From the NCBI GenBank assembly GCA_026874595.1, contig CM049306.1, positions 54,468,019-54,532,018 on the forward strand: 64,000 nt of DNA, written 5' to 3'. The notes beneath the pieces were generated by a model. That model saw nothing but the letters and a program-made list of their open reading frames with translations, searched no databases and was not told the DNA's origin. Each line of letters opens with the position of its first letter. The stretch's first letter is position 1. The translations under genes and the position numbers were made by a program. The stretch comes from Sipunculus nudus (Eukaryota; Annelida; Sipuncula; Golfingiida; Sipunculidae). Of the stretch, positions 1-12,450 are shown piece after piece.

Positions 1-880
1 ATATGAAAACTCAAAAAAGTTTTGTTAAATATATTGGGTTTAAGGTGAATTGAATCAGAGTAACATTCTGGAAAGGTGAATCACTTCATGCATTAACTCC
101 ACCTCTGTATTATACACAGACCATTGGCCAAATATTAGATGACCAAAAGGATATGTAAGTACAGGATATGTGGAGAACTAGAGTATCTGACATTAATTTT
201 ATCTCACTTACCAAAAGACTCAGTGAGTACTTTTGGTCATTTCTCATCAGTTGCATGATAGACATCAGGGAATGTCTTTATAATTATATGAAACTGTACA
301 AGGCTGGCTGATTCAAGACACTTGCTTCAGGGGTTTTTCTATGCATTTTCCATTGTATCTTTCAGACTTTATTTGACATCATTACATCATTTCACTGTCC
401 GAGTCTAACTACATGTATCATATAAATGCTTCACATGCTTTGCACTGTGTAAATTTGAAAGTTATTCATCCAATCAAGTCTACATACAGAATGGCAGAAA
501 GACATGAGAGAATGGTAATGGTTTAGTTTTTCATCCAAAAAAATGAAGTGTAAAAGTATGGCTTTCAGCAAACTGAGAACAAGGCCTTTAGAAATTTTGG
601 AAGATTATTGATCTTTTTGTGTCAGACTACATAGTGTACAGTTGATTTTTTTTAGATAAACCCGAAGTTCCAAGGATTTCTGTTGACAATTGTTTTCTTT
701 AATTGTTTTATCACTGCAGATTTTAAGTTATTCCAAGCAGTTAACACAAGTAACTCATATATTTTTGCTACTGTACATCTGTCTGAGTATGTTGCAGTAA
801 ATCCTTGGTAGAACTAGTTAACGCTGTTAGTGTGATGCTTTTTACTTACCTGTCCGTATTGGTTTCGTGATTTTTTGTAG
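1..880. other. Intron, no recognised feature
   Basis: AT-rich sequence upstream of the first visible exon. I found no coding exon with good splice sites and no repeat I can name. Confidence 0.5.
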
Positions 881-922
881 ACACGCCTGACTATCTGGAC
901 CCCGTTGACCATCCAACATCAG
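881..922 (+). CDS. SH2 adaptor, first visible coding exon
   Basis: A 42-nt exon follows the acceptor TTTTTTGTAG and is followed by the donor GTAAAG. In the frame entered with two leading bases it reads (x)TPDYLDPVDHPTS and exits in phase 1, which fits the next supported exon at 29993 exactly. The DYLDPV tyrosine motif resembles the YxxP/YxxV phosphosites of the same protein further on. One other frame is stopped. The upstream exon that supplies the first base of the first codon is outside the window or not recognised. The support is short: splice sites, phase and motif only. Confidence 0.55.
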
Positions 923-3000
923 GTAAAGTGTGGCCCTGTGCACCAATAGCATGCTGTAGTCTAGTCACATGCAATTTAACATGAACTTGACTTGAAGGTA
1001 TGGTCCTTCAGGTATCTGTAGTAACCTGTCAGTAATCAACCTGCTGCAACCATTCCCACCCTATGAAACACAACAATTAACTATTGTAGCAAGCTAATAG
1101 TATCACATTGATTGCACCATTATCTGATAAAATTATTATATCAAATTTCACCGGTATGACAAAGGCATGCACCATCTGTTGTTCACACTCTTTATTCATA
1201 GCCAAAGGAGGGAAGACTTCTGAAATTATCTGTGTCTGTCCTTCTATCAGTCCATATTGAACCCTGTATGACAAGGGTCTGTTTTTCACTGACTTACTGC
1301 AATGTTAGTCTCTTTTTTTACCAGCCAAAGGAGGAAGGACTTCTGAACCAGTCGTTGTCTGCCCTTCCATAAGTTTATCCCTCCATAAGCCAATGGGTTG
1401 CCAAATGTCTAAAAAAACAATGCATCTATCCTTATTTTTCACACAACCGGTACTATTCAAGCCTCTTGGCCCATAAATGCTTGACACACCTTGGCTGAAG
1501 GTTGCAGCAGTTCAGTTACTGACAGGAATCTAATAGGTATCTAACAACAGGTATCTAATATTCCCTATTTTCATGTCAAGTTCCTATGCACAAGCTTTGC
1601 AGCGTTTCATGTGCACCGATAGCTGGCTAGTTAACCTGAGCTTAGAATGTAGTTCCAAATGTCAAGTCTGGCTTTTATGATAGACCTGATGTTAGTGAAG
1701 AGAGGATGATGGTAACAATTTTACATAAACAATGTTGTATATGTATAATAAAACTGTCTTAATTTACCTTTTTATAAATACCTTTGGTGTTCATCAGCTG
1801 GATCAAATGTTCATCTTCTGAAACTGACTCATGCAAAGATGGATATTTGCTTCAATAATTCATTTGCACATTCTAACAATAAGATAGATTAATAAAAATG
1901 GAAGCAGAATTTTAACATCATAAAAGCAATATTATTCCTGTACCAGTATGATGTTAGATGAATATTTAAAAAAATCATTCCAAATTTGAATACTAGGTGG
2001 CACTGATAATCAGTTTAGGTAATACTGTAAATATTGCTGCCATGTCTGCCAGCGTTTGTGTGCACAGTAGAACAAGTCATCAATTTACAAAAATATGTTT
2101 GTTGTGCCTCATGCAATGTCTAAGGTACTTCAGCAGATAAGATAAATTCTGACAGTGAAAATGAGGACCTCAGTTTGAAACCAATGTGCTTGCACATTCA
2201 GAACATGTAAATCCCAACTCCCAACTTGTGTGGCCATTATCCATGCAAGTTACACTCCAAAAGCAGCAATAACCCAGTAGATGTTAATTTAAATTGGTTT
2301 ACTCAAAATGGTTGCACTTACATAAAGGAGCATGCTGGTCTTGACTGCCAGGTGCAACAATCCTTTTTATCACTGTTCCTGTATCTTGAGAGTGCATCCA
2401 TGTTGATTTGAACACTTCCTTACCCAATCAAAGTTTGTGTATCAAAGTTGCATTTGAATGCATACTTACCAATAGCCAATCAGATTTTGTGACCTAGCAT
2501 AAGTGGTTCCAAGAAAACCATGTTTTGTCCAAACCAATCAAACTGGCACATTTCACTCAACTCTTGTGAATGGATTCTTAATTACATGCTGGTACATTCT
2601 AGGATACAAGTGCACAAAGTTCAAACTATCATGCTTCTTTGATAGCCCTCTCAGGAAGTAGGTAGAGATTTTGCATGGTATAAAATAATTCCCATATCAG
2701 GCATAGTGCATGCATTAATTAAAGATAATTCTCTTAATTTTCTCTCACATATGCTTTTTGCTGAAAGGACATGCATATGGCATTTAGCACTTGCACATTT
2801 GCAAAAGTTTAAGCTAGAGAGAAGACACACACACAAGCACCCCTATGGTTACACATATGAAAACCAAATGTACATGCAATATAGCAAAAGCATTTGGATT
2901 TTATTACATGCATGGAAAAATTTTTTTTTCTAAAGAGATGAAGGTGAAAGAAAAAAAATTAATAAACTTTACTGATTTAGTTATACACTCTTACCTGTTA
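923..3000. other. Start of the 29-kb intron, nothing recognised
   Basis: After the donor at 923 there is AT-rich intronic DNA. Two short near-copies of a phrase (CCAAAGGAGG(G/A)A followed by GACTTCTGAA) at about 1202-1220 and 1324-1342 hint at an old local duplication. No coding exon is supported. Confidence 0.5.
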
Positions 3001-3008
3001 ACCCCTAC

Positions 3009-3926
3009 TAGTGGTGGGAGTCGGTTCCTTTCTCATAATCGATCATCGGTTTGGGCAAACCTATTGATGATCGATTATTAATCGGTTCAGACAAATATAA
3101 AGAAATGTGCAATTATCTGTGAAACTGTGAGAGCTCTCTTAACCCAGCCGGCTTGTCTTAGTAATTCTACCTGACGAAAAGAAAGAAGTTTTGCCTTTTT
3201 TATATTTTCCTTTTATCACTAAGATATGCTATTCAAAGTTTCATTTTAATTAATTATAGTAATCAAGAATAAAACCACAGTCCAGGACATCTACTTGCTG
3301 GCCCTCATAAAATACTCCTGCGTATCATTTTAACTTCACCACCAGGACTTTCATTTTATAACAATTATAATGACTGCCGACATGCATACTGGTTTAATAG
3401 GCCTGCCAGAAAAATAACAGGCAAATTTAATTTTTGGTAAAAATTAAAAAATAAGTAATTGAAAGCTATAAATATAATTACTCATGCAGCAGCGGCACCT
3501 GATATCAGTTGAGGAGAATATTTCTAAGAGAATCTTGTGAAATTGGCATAGACCTGGAGAATATATGGAGCATTTTAACGCCATACCGCCCATATTTTGC
3601 AATGAACATCTCTATAGAAAACTCTGCGCTAATTCTGCAGCTCCCTGCCAATTCACAGAGGTTTCACAAGTCCTCCGTTCTCTCATCTCCAGTGTCATAC
3701 TCAGTTATACATGGAGGTTATTCGGGAACACAGACTCATTATATGAAGCTTAAGCGCGGAATGTTGTAAAAAATGGAAGAGTAATTTTTGCCTTTAACTT
3801 AAAGAAATTCTGGTAAAAACAGTCATGAGTATGCTGTAATCCATAGTTGGCTTTCGTAATCGAGCGCTTGAAAGTGGCAGCAAACTGACTGACTTTCGAA
3901 AAAACTTGATGATCGGCCCACCACTA
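3009..3926. mobile_element. Non-autonomous hAT-type DNA transposon
   Basis: The element begins TAGTGGTGGG and ends CCCACCACTA, a perfect 10-bp terminal inverted repeat. It is bordered on both sides by the identical 8-bp target duplication ACCCCTAC (3001-3008 and 3927-3934). An 8-bp duplication is the mark of hAT transposases. The 918-bp body has GATCGAT/ATCGATTATTAATCG palindromic stretches near the left end and a GATGATCGG stretch near the right. It has no transposase-like ORF (longest 86 codons, no recognisable domain), so it was probably mobilised in trans. Confidence 0.82.
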
Positions 3927-3934
3927 ACCCCTAC

Positions 3935-4308
3935 CCATCTTGGGCACCTTTCAGGTACATTTGGGTTATTTCAGGGGCACATTAAAGGCACATGGGCACT
4001 TTTGGGCACAGTTAAGGTATGTGGAAAATAAGAGCGGGTTTCTACCCCATCCCAAGAAGGTACTGAATAGATACTCTTAAGCACTGAAAAGGTATATTTT
4101 AAGTACCACAGTGGCACATTTCCCATTGGCAAAAAATAAGAAATTTACCTTAAATATACCCAAAATTTTCTGAATTTGGGATAGTCGTGGGGTATTTTTG
4201 GGTACTTTTTCTCGGGGGCACAAAATAGATAAATTTAAGGCACTGACTGGGTATTTTTAGGCACAAAATGGGTACACTTTATACTCTGAAGGGGCACTTT
4301 TTAGGTAC
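3935..4308. repeat. Degenerate GGGCAC/GGTAC short repeats
   Basis: Loose repetition of phrases such as GGGGCAC, AAGGTA, GGGTACTTTTT and TTTGGGCAC fills this stretch and resumes at 8490-8510 after the LINE. It looks like an eroded simple-sequence or minisatellite patch that served as the LINE target; the two halves are now 4.2 kb apart. Confidence 0.5.
4296..4308. repeat. LINE target-site duplication, left copy
   Basis: ACTTTTTAGGTAC is identical to 8483-8495 and sits directly next to the truncation point of the inverted endonuclease frame. Confidence 0.85.
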
Positions 4309-5338
4309 CACATTGTGAAATTTGATCATTAAAATTGGTTATTATTACATCTAGTAGGGTTTTACTTTTATCATTTATCCTTGTTGGTTCCTTGACCTGT
4401 TGGATTAGGCCAAGTTCTTGTAATATGACTTTCAGTTTTGGCTTAGGATTTTCAATTAGTAAATCACTGTTTAGGTCCCCTAGTATGATATGGTTCATTA
4501 TCGGTATTGAGTTAAGATCAAAGAAGTAGTCCTTTAACATCTCCCAACTTTCAATGTTTTCATTTGGGGGTTTGTAGATAGTTGTACATATTATTTTTTT
4601 GGGTTGATTTAGGATTTCGATACTGACACTTTCAATTTTATCATTTTCAAGGTCATGTCTTCTTTTAAATGGCAGATTATTTTTTACATATACTGCAATG
4701 CCACCTCCATATCTATTTCTGTCCCTTCGTATCGGTTCTTGGAAGTCTGGTATTAGTAAATCATCATTTGGTAAGTTGTGATCGAGATGTGTTTTTGTGA
4801 AACAGATTACGTCAAATTTTTCAATTTCTATTATGATATCATCTATTTTGTTGATTAGACTGTTTATGTTAATATGGTAGAAGTCCAATGTTGTGTTTTG
4901 AGGGCCTGGGTTTGTTTCTATATCACCTGATAATATTAGCTGTATTATGAGGAAATTATTGTGATAAATATGATAGTGGTGGTATTGTTTAATAATTACA
5001 GGTGGTTTTTCGGTTGTTTTCGTACTAAATGAGTTGTTGGAAATTCTTGTGGGGTTGCTGGTGCAAGTTCCGTTTCTGCGTCTGGTTGGCGTTAGTAAAT
5101 AGCTTAAGTAAGGAGGTCCGGTAATAATTCTAAAGGTTTTGTTTTTAGTATTTTTAAGATGTTTACCTATGATAAACTCATCATCTGTAGTGGATGATTG
5201 GGTGGGAGCTGTGGGGGGGATTTCCGATTTGTTCATGTCTCTGTTACCCATGATTGTGTCGACAGCGAAACTGTCAGTAAAATAATAAGTAGGACGTATA
5301 TATATAAATATATATAAAAAAAAAAAATAGTCCGACAA
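4309..5338 (-). pseudogene. LINE endonuclease ORF, inverted 5' segment
   Basis: The minus-strand frame is open from 5338; a likelier start is the methionine near 5251 (MGNRDMNKSE). The N-terminal region is followed by SGDIETNPGP (4901-4930), a 2A-like ribosome-skipping motif, and then an APE-type endonuclease: FYHININSL, DVICFTKTHLD, RYGGGIAVYVK, TIYKPP and ILGDLNSD. The frame is cut at 4309 after LLDVIITNFND. The catalytic SDH box is found instead on the plus strand at 5626-5634, across the inversion. The position normally occupied by the catalytic glutamate (in TETHLD-type motifs) is lysine (TKTHLD), so the enzyme would be inactive even if intact. Confidence 0.85.
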
Positions 5339-5604
5339 ACGTTTGAGTCGCTTTTTATTTGTGCAAAATTCGGCTTGGTTACCTTTCAGTTTTGTCTCTC
5401 ATTTGATTGTGTAGTTCATGCGTTAAGAAAAAGGAAGTTCTTTTTGTTTATGGTTGTTGCATTATGGGAATTTTCTAGCTTTCGGTTTAGTTCTGTGTAG
5501 ACTTGTTCCCTTCTTCTGTCAGTGCGATCCATTCTTTAAATTTCTGAAGTGTCGACGCATTTTTTATTAATGTAGGGATATCCTCTTTCTCTTGTTTTGC
5601 ATAA

Positions 5605-7823
5605 ATTACATTCCCCAAACACTACAGCGACCATAATGCAGTATACATGAAACTATATTGGAATAAACCTGTCCAAGCACTCCATCCCTTTAGAGTTTGG
5701 AAATATAAAGAAGGAAACTATATTAAAATGAAAGACATGCTCCAGAAAATTAACTGGGATAATATTGTAGACAAAAAAGAATATATTGACATAGTTTACG
5801 AAAAATTTACGTCCACAGTCCTCTGTATATCAGAACAATGCATCCCAATAAAAACAGTTAAAAACATAACTACCAATAAAGAATGGTTCACTCATGAACT
5901 AAAATTAATAAAACGCAAGTGCTTAAGAATCAGATCCAAAGCAATGAGAACCAAAAATACAAATGATTGGGAATTATACAAAAATTCACGTAACAAATTT
6001 AATGCCGAGGTCAGAAAAGCCAAAAGTAAATATCCTTTAAAACTAGCACATGATCTGAAGGAAAATCTTCATAACAAGACATACTGGTGGAAAACCATAG
6101 AAGGCCTTATGAAAGGAACAACACATAAGACACTACCACCACTGGACAAAGGAAATGAATTGTATGTTACACTACCCAAAGAAAAAGCAGAACTGTTAAA
6201 CAACCAATTTGTACAACAAACAATACTAAACCACAATAGCAACTATGTTCCCTTAACACCAAGAAAAACAAATAACAAATTAGAAGAAGTACAATTCGAA
6301 ATAAATGATATAGAATCAATTATGAAATCCCTAGATACAAGTAAATCTAAGGGACCAGATGATATACATCCATTCATTCTAAAGACATGTTATAAAGAAT
6401 TATCATACCCTATTCAAAAAATCGCTGAACTTTCCTTTAACACAGGAAAACTACCTACCCTATGGATTACTGGAAAAAGGCAAATGTCACACCTATCTTT
6501 AAAAGGGGTGATCCTAAACAACCAGTAAACTACAGACCCATATCACTAACAAGCTGTATATGTAAAATAATAGAGAAAATTATATTTGCCAGAATGCTTA
6601 ACTTCTTTAAAGAAAACAGAATTATATCAGCATACCAATCAGGATTTTTACCTAGAGACTCTGCAGTGTATCAATTAACAGACTTGTACAATACTATCAC
6701 CTATGATTTAGACAATGGAAAAGAAGGAATAGGAATCTTTCTAGATATAAGTAAGGCTTTTGATAAAGTCTGGTCAGATGGCCTTCTCAGTAAGCTACTC
6801 TCAACAGGAATAACAGGTAAACTGCACAGATGGTTATACAACTATTTAACAAATAGACAACAACGAGTTATTATAGAAAATGCTCCCTCGGAATGGAAAT
6901 TCCTACAGGCAGGGGTACCACAAGAATGGATCCTAAGACCCCTACTCTTCTTAGTCTTTATCGACGACATAGGAGAAAAACTCACAAGTAATATTCATCT
7001 CTTTGCGGACGATACAATGTTATACCTAGCCATAGAAAATCCCATCCGAGCAGCCCAGATACTAAATGCTGACCTTGAAAAGATTTACCAGTGGTCAAGG
7101 AAGTGGCTAGTCACTTTCAATGCAGGAAAAACTGAACCGGTACTCTTTTCGAGGAAAACAGCACCTGTAAACCTCCCTGACTTATACCTAAATAAAACAA
7201 AAATAACTAGACTCAAAATGCACAAACATTTAGGAATAATCCTTAGCAATAATTGCAAGTGGCAAGAACATATAAACTACATTGCAGCTAAAGCAATGAA
7301 CAAACTTCTAATCTTAAGCAAGTTAAAACATCTCCTAGATAGAACAACCTTACAAAATATATATTTCTCATATATCAGACCCCTCTTAGAATATGGAAAC
7401 ATCTTATGGAGCAACTGTACCCAGGAACAAGACCAGACACTTGAAAAAATACAACTGATAGCTGCAAGAATTGTAACGGGAGGGGTAAAAGGAACATCAC
7501 ATGAACTCTTATATCTTGAATCAGGATGGGAAACTCTCCAAAAGAGAAGAGAAAACAAACAAATCCTCCTTGTACATAAAATGATTAACAATGAAAGTCC
7601 GCAGTATCTACGCATTCTTCTTCCACCTCCACATAGTAACATATACGAAACCAGATTTGTAATACACAACCTTACTCCAATACAAGCAAGAACTGGTTTA
7701 TATTTCAACTCTTTTCTCCCAAAATCAATCAGATTATGGAACCAAATGGATCTTGATAAGAAAGCTTGCTTGACAAGTGCCTCATTAAACTACCAATTGA
7801 AAAAAAACAGCTCCAAGAACTAA
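5605..7823 (+). pseudogene. LINE reverse transcriptase ORF, frameshifted
   Basis: The frame opens with the end of the endonuclease (YSDHNAVYMKLYW), passes a basic linker, and enters the reverse transcriptase: SKSKGPDDIHPFILK, then after a frameshift ANVTPIFKRGDP, NYRPISLTS, GIGIFLDISKAFDKVW, GVPQEWILRPLLF and LFADDTMLYL. The shift at about 6463-6475 looks like an extra 8-bp copy around two TGG triplets. The FADD catalytic box is intact. The usual GVPQGSxLGP box has two glycine-to-charged changes and S to W. Thumb and linker follow to 7823. Confidence 0.88.
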
Positions 7824-8145
7824 AACACCTACGTACTACAACTCAGGAACCAGAAAATCACAAATAATCCATGCACACATGAGAATGAAATGTAGTGATC
7901 TAAATTATCATATGTACACAAGACATATTAGCGACACCAAAAAATGTCAATGTGGCCACCCATCAGAAGATCCCAACCACTACCTACTGCAATGCCACCT
8001 CTATAACTCCACTAGGAAAACATACTTACCTAGGGATACCCCATTAAAAGTTCTACTTTTTGGTGACCCAAAAATAGATGACAAATCAAACAAGGAAATA
8101 TTCGAATTGGTAGCAAACTTTATTGAAAACTCAAACAGATTCTAA
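7801..8145 (+). pseudogene. LINE C-terminal cysteine motif region
   Basis: In a frame shifted relative to the RT ORF, this region reads GTRKSQIIHAHMRMKCSDLN and then CQCGHPSEDPNHYLLQC, the CxCG-x6-xHxLxxC zinc-ligand pattern found at the C-terminus of many Jockey/CR1-group LINE proteins. The shift falls in a run of eight A's (7800-7807). A stop and a 337-bp 3'UTR with a C-run at about 8310 follow. Confidence 0.8.
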
Positions 8146-8482
8146 CATAAAAAATTTTGACGATTTTGACAAACTCATCCCACACCCACCAAAACTCTCT
8201 CTCCTCTCAACTGGCACCTTACACTTTCCAAATCACAACTAAAAACATAGTCATTATGCTATCCACATCTTCCATGATACTTCAGTCATCAATATGTTAA
8301 CATCACACCCCCCCCCCCCTGCCATGCATCAGAAAATTACCACTTTAGGATTCAGGAGCGAGCTTCATAAGCTTTAAGTAGCTTGCGCTCAGTCTATTGA
8401 TACATGTTTATATTTATATATGTGCTTAGGTAGAATACCACATGAATGTACTTACTATGTATTGTGACAATAAATCATTCAA

Positions 8483-8495
8483 ACTTTTTAGGTAC
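8483..8495. repeat. LINE target-site duplication, right copy
   Basis: A second ACTTTTTAGGTAC directly after the element's 3' tail, identical to 4296-4308. Confidence 0.85.
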
Positions 8496-11400
8496 TTTTG
8501 CTAAGGGGTAAAAATTAGCTCTCTTATAAGCTTTAGGAAAAAGCAGGTCTTACCTGAGCTGACTTGAGTCAGCTGAGCTATAGTGATTACCCACTATCTG
8601 TCTGGTAGGCTATATATTTACCAGATTTACTTTACAACCATGAAATCATTATTGTTGCATAGAGTTAACATTGAGCAAATTATATGATTATGCTGTATCC
8701 TATCATTGTGTGCATGTTTCTTCTGATTACAGACTGAAAAATTCAGTTGTACCCTAAGACCCTTTAAAAACTCAAAGCTCTCCTAATTCCTACCAATGGT
8801 ATTTAATCATTCAAATTGGGCATATATTAAGTGCTTCCAAGCATCATGTTTCAAGTATGACCAGTATTGGAAATTAAAACATATACACAATAAATACTGA
8901 ACCCATTACAGCTAGACATTTCTAGATTGGTCTACATTCAAAAAAGAAGTTCTAAGTTCATACTTGAAATTAGAATTGCATTGTGTATTCTAATTGAAGC
9001 AAAATTACACTTGTTTCCTGAACATTCCATCATGCTAGCTTTGTACATTCTTACCATGATGCCTTATTTTAAGTGGTATTTATTTGATCAATAAAATCAT
9101 TAATGTCAGGGCACCTTTTAAATATTAGACTTAATGCAAGAGGTTGTATGTGATATTTTTTATGATTCTGCTGTATACTCAGCTGACCCTGGCCTGCATC
9201 TCAGTTCACACCTGATTCAGGTATTCTTAATTTCACTTACACCTGTTATCACATGACTTGGTAGGCATTTTTATTGGGCTGGTAAGCCTAGCTTGAGTCG
9301 TGATACAAGCAATACTAGGGCATGCATTGCAAGTTAATTGACATCCTGTTGCATTGATAACGTGGGAGTTTTCTAAACAGCAGATAAAATTATAATCTTA
9401 ACATTAGGCTACAAATGATGAATTAACACATAAGAATACATGTGATCTTACAAAAAAAACTGAAAATCTGTCTCTATGGTAATGAGTCATTTCCTGTATC
9501 ACATACAAGTTGCCTGCTGGCCAGTAACCCCTGCAAGCCATGCTTGTTTGATACCTGTTGTCAGAAATTCAACAAACATGTAGAGAGACTTGCCACTATA
9601 CTGAGATATTTATTGCACATGGTAAGTGGTGTTAGAAAGTATACTACAAAGCTAACGATTGGTCTTATTTATGTTAAGTGACAGCATTCTTGAAGGTATT
9701 GAGGCATTGTCAAAAATGACGAAAATATTTGTATCCTTATAGTAAGTACGGTACTCATTGAAGGGAATGTAAAGGCAGGCTGATGCTTGTCGTAAAGACT
9801 CTCTAATGTCAGAGAGCTGAAATGGCTCTGTTTCACTACCTGCCACCATTGAAGATGGCTTCCTCTTTCACTTCCAATATGATAACAATACAGTGCTAGG
9901 CTTTATCATAAGCATTAATCATCCAGATCAATCAGTTACTCAGTATTTTTCAGTGATATACTTATTCAATAGAATGCATCCTAGCTGGCTACTTCTGCTG
10001 TGAAACCTGCTTTATTCTCACACACACATGTACACACACACAAACACATATGTACCAAGAAACAAACATTAACTTCAACAAACACAGACAAGGTCCAAGG
10101 TTGGTGGTTTTCTCCGGGTCCTCCAGATTCCTCCACCCTTACTGACTACCAAGCACCAACATCTGAGCCATAGAGAGTGCCTTGTATTAGTTATTATAAC
10201 TAGTTGTACAATCCATGTAAAATAAATATATATATTATATTTTAACACAGACAGAGTACCACATACACAGACACAAACATTCAACCATGCTAATCTAGCA
10301 TTGCACTCCTCATGCTGTGGTTATATATTTCAGGTGATCTATATCTCCTTCACATTCACCCCTGCTTTCTATATCAAATATTCTAGGGATTACCTCCCGG
10401 CCTTGCACAGGGCTAAGAACTGCAATCAGACCAATGAGAGCCAGGTTTCACATTGTGCATCCAACTCCAAGTTTCAAACTCATGACAGCCTAATCTTTTT
10501 GGTTAAATAACAATACTTGGCCTTGTGCCGAATCTGGTGTTGAAACTCCAAATATTTTGCTTAATTAAGCAGCAGTTAAAGCAAAGAAGAGACAGAATGG
10601 CTGTAGCATATAATCGCTGTGTGGGGAATGTAGTCTACAATACACCTTATACCGAGTACAAAAAATACAACTTAATTTAGTATCATTGTATACCACGAAG
10701 TTGGGGATGGCTTAAATAGATATCTTCATTTAAAAAAAAAAAACTTTCAAAATTTTGCAGAAGGGTTATTTAACTTTGCCTCAGCACATAATCTTTCTAC
10801 CTGTCTCTTATTTCATTGGACCTGGGCCAGTAACTGGCTACACTGAAAGTGAAACCACACAAGATTTTATAATGTCAGGGAAGTATGATTATCATGTATT
10901 GCATAATTTTCAGCTTTTTTCAGTGCTTATCAACAGAAATATAAATTTACAAATATGATTCTATACATCTGATGATGTTAACATGTTGGTTAAAAGTAAA
11001 AGTGATCAGAACAGAAAAATTTGGAATTTACAAATTAGATAAAGAAAACATGTTGCAGTTCGTGCACTTCGTGTGTGTGTCAGGTTCAGGTTATACATTT
11101 CTAAAGCAGGATTAAGTAGTGATACCAACTTACTTTCATGCTAATTAAGACACAAGAAATCTCATGGTCTGGCTCAACTGACCAAAATCCAAATTCTTTC
11201 TCTTTACATTAATTTAAGACAAACCATGTACACTGAGTACATTTCATTCTAAATTTCTTCTAAGTTATCTGGATCAAAATAGTTGTTCTGTATGTCTGTT
11301 AAAGGGGCCCAATCACCTATCTGACCTTTGTAAAATAAAGGTAATACATTGGAGCTTTTTTAAAAAAAAGGTCATAAAACATGGATATCACCGCCTATAG

Positions 11401-12124
11401 GCTGCATGTTTTGTTTATTTCAACGTGTTTATAATATGTTAGGGCCTGCCAAAATAATCAAAACAAATTCAACAAAGGCATCTGGCAGCAAGTCAGATAA
11501 TTTTGTTTGCAAATGATGTTTTGCTACAAATGACTTTCTACGTCCACATATATACAACCTATCACCTTCGGTTACATCTTTTTCCTGTTTGTAAACTTTG
11601 CTGTGTTTACAAATATGTTGTTGATAAACAAGTTTATACATCCTTCATGAAGGTATTATAAGAACATTTCATGACCATAATTACCCTGAGATAATTAATA
11701 TATACATAGAGGAAGCAAGAAATCACATAAATTCTTTTTCAAAAGGCAGGTGAATGGGCACCTTTAAGTTGCCAATGCATACCCAGTAAATTTCTAGATG
11801 TCACATTGATGTTACATGTGAGTGTATGTGAGCAATACCTGATATAATCATAATATCTGTTATCAGGCTGGGTCAGACTCCTGATGAGCTAAGGTCAAGA
11901 ATATTGATTTAATAACTTTGCTGAAAAGTCAATAACATTTGAGAGGTGATAACATTCTAAAGTGTATATCCTCTGGGCCATTCGCATAATGCTACAGTGC
12001 AAGGTTTGTCAAGGGTTTCATGTGCATTGGAAGATGACTGCAATAAACCATTGAGTGATATATATACCTAGATAACATAAGAGTACTTTAACAGCAGGTA
12101 TATTATACCAGGTAAGGCTGACTT
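8496..12124. other. Intron, nothing recognised
   Basis: AT-rich sequence with short (CA)n patches near 10020-10070. A few ORFs of 60-80 codons lack domain signatures. I see no supported exon or element here. Confidence 0.5.
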
Positions 12125-12139
12125 CCCTTACCAAAATGG

Positions 12140-12450
12140 AAAGTACTCACATATATGTGCCTTATATGTCCCTTATAAGGGCCTTATATGTCCCTTATAA
12201 GGGACATATATTTCCCATATAAATGCTATGTATGTGAGTTATATGTATATTGCAGCTATATGTTTAGTCAGGCATTGTTATATGTGAGTTATAAGGGAGT
12301 TGTATGTTTGTTATAAGTCAGTTATAAGGGAGTTGCACATGAGGCCATTCTGTATATTTCATTTATATGTGACTTGTATGGGAGATATAAGTGAGTTGAA
12401 TGTGAAGGGGTTCTGTATATGTCAGTTATATGTCAGTTATAAGTTTATAT
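12140..12450. repeat. Left arm of ATATG/TTATAAG short repeats
   Basis: Tandem and inverted short words such as CCTTATATGTCCCTTATAAGG, GTTATAAGGGAGTTG and ATGTCAGTTATA. They are dense with self-complementary hexamers and octamers, which would give multiple hairpins. Confidence 0.6.

Larger units (their letters stand above)
4309..8482 (+). mobile_element. Non-LTR retrotransposon with inverted 5' part
   Basis: The element is bounded by a perfect 13-bp target duplication ACTTTTTAGGTAC (4296-4308 and 8483-8495), so it is one insertion. The 3' part (from about 5605) is on the plus strand and holds the end of the endonuclease, the reverse transcriptase and a C-terminal cysteine motif. The 5' part (4309 to about 5600) is inverted and holds the 5'UTR, 2A motif and most of the endonuclease. 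This is the signature of twin priming during target-primed reverse transcription. It belongs to the APE-type Jockey/CR1-like LINEs; I cannot resolve the clade. Two frameshifts and catalytic changes make it dead. The 3' end has no long poly(A), ending near ACAATAAATCATTCAA. Confidence 0.9.
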
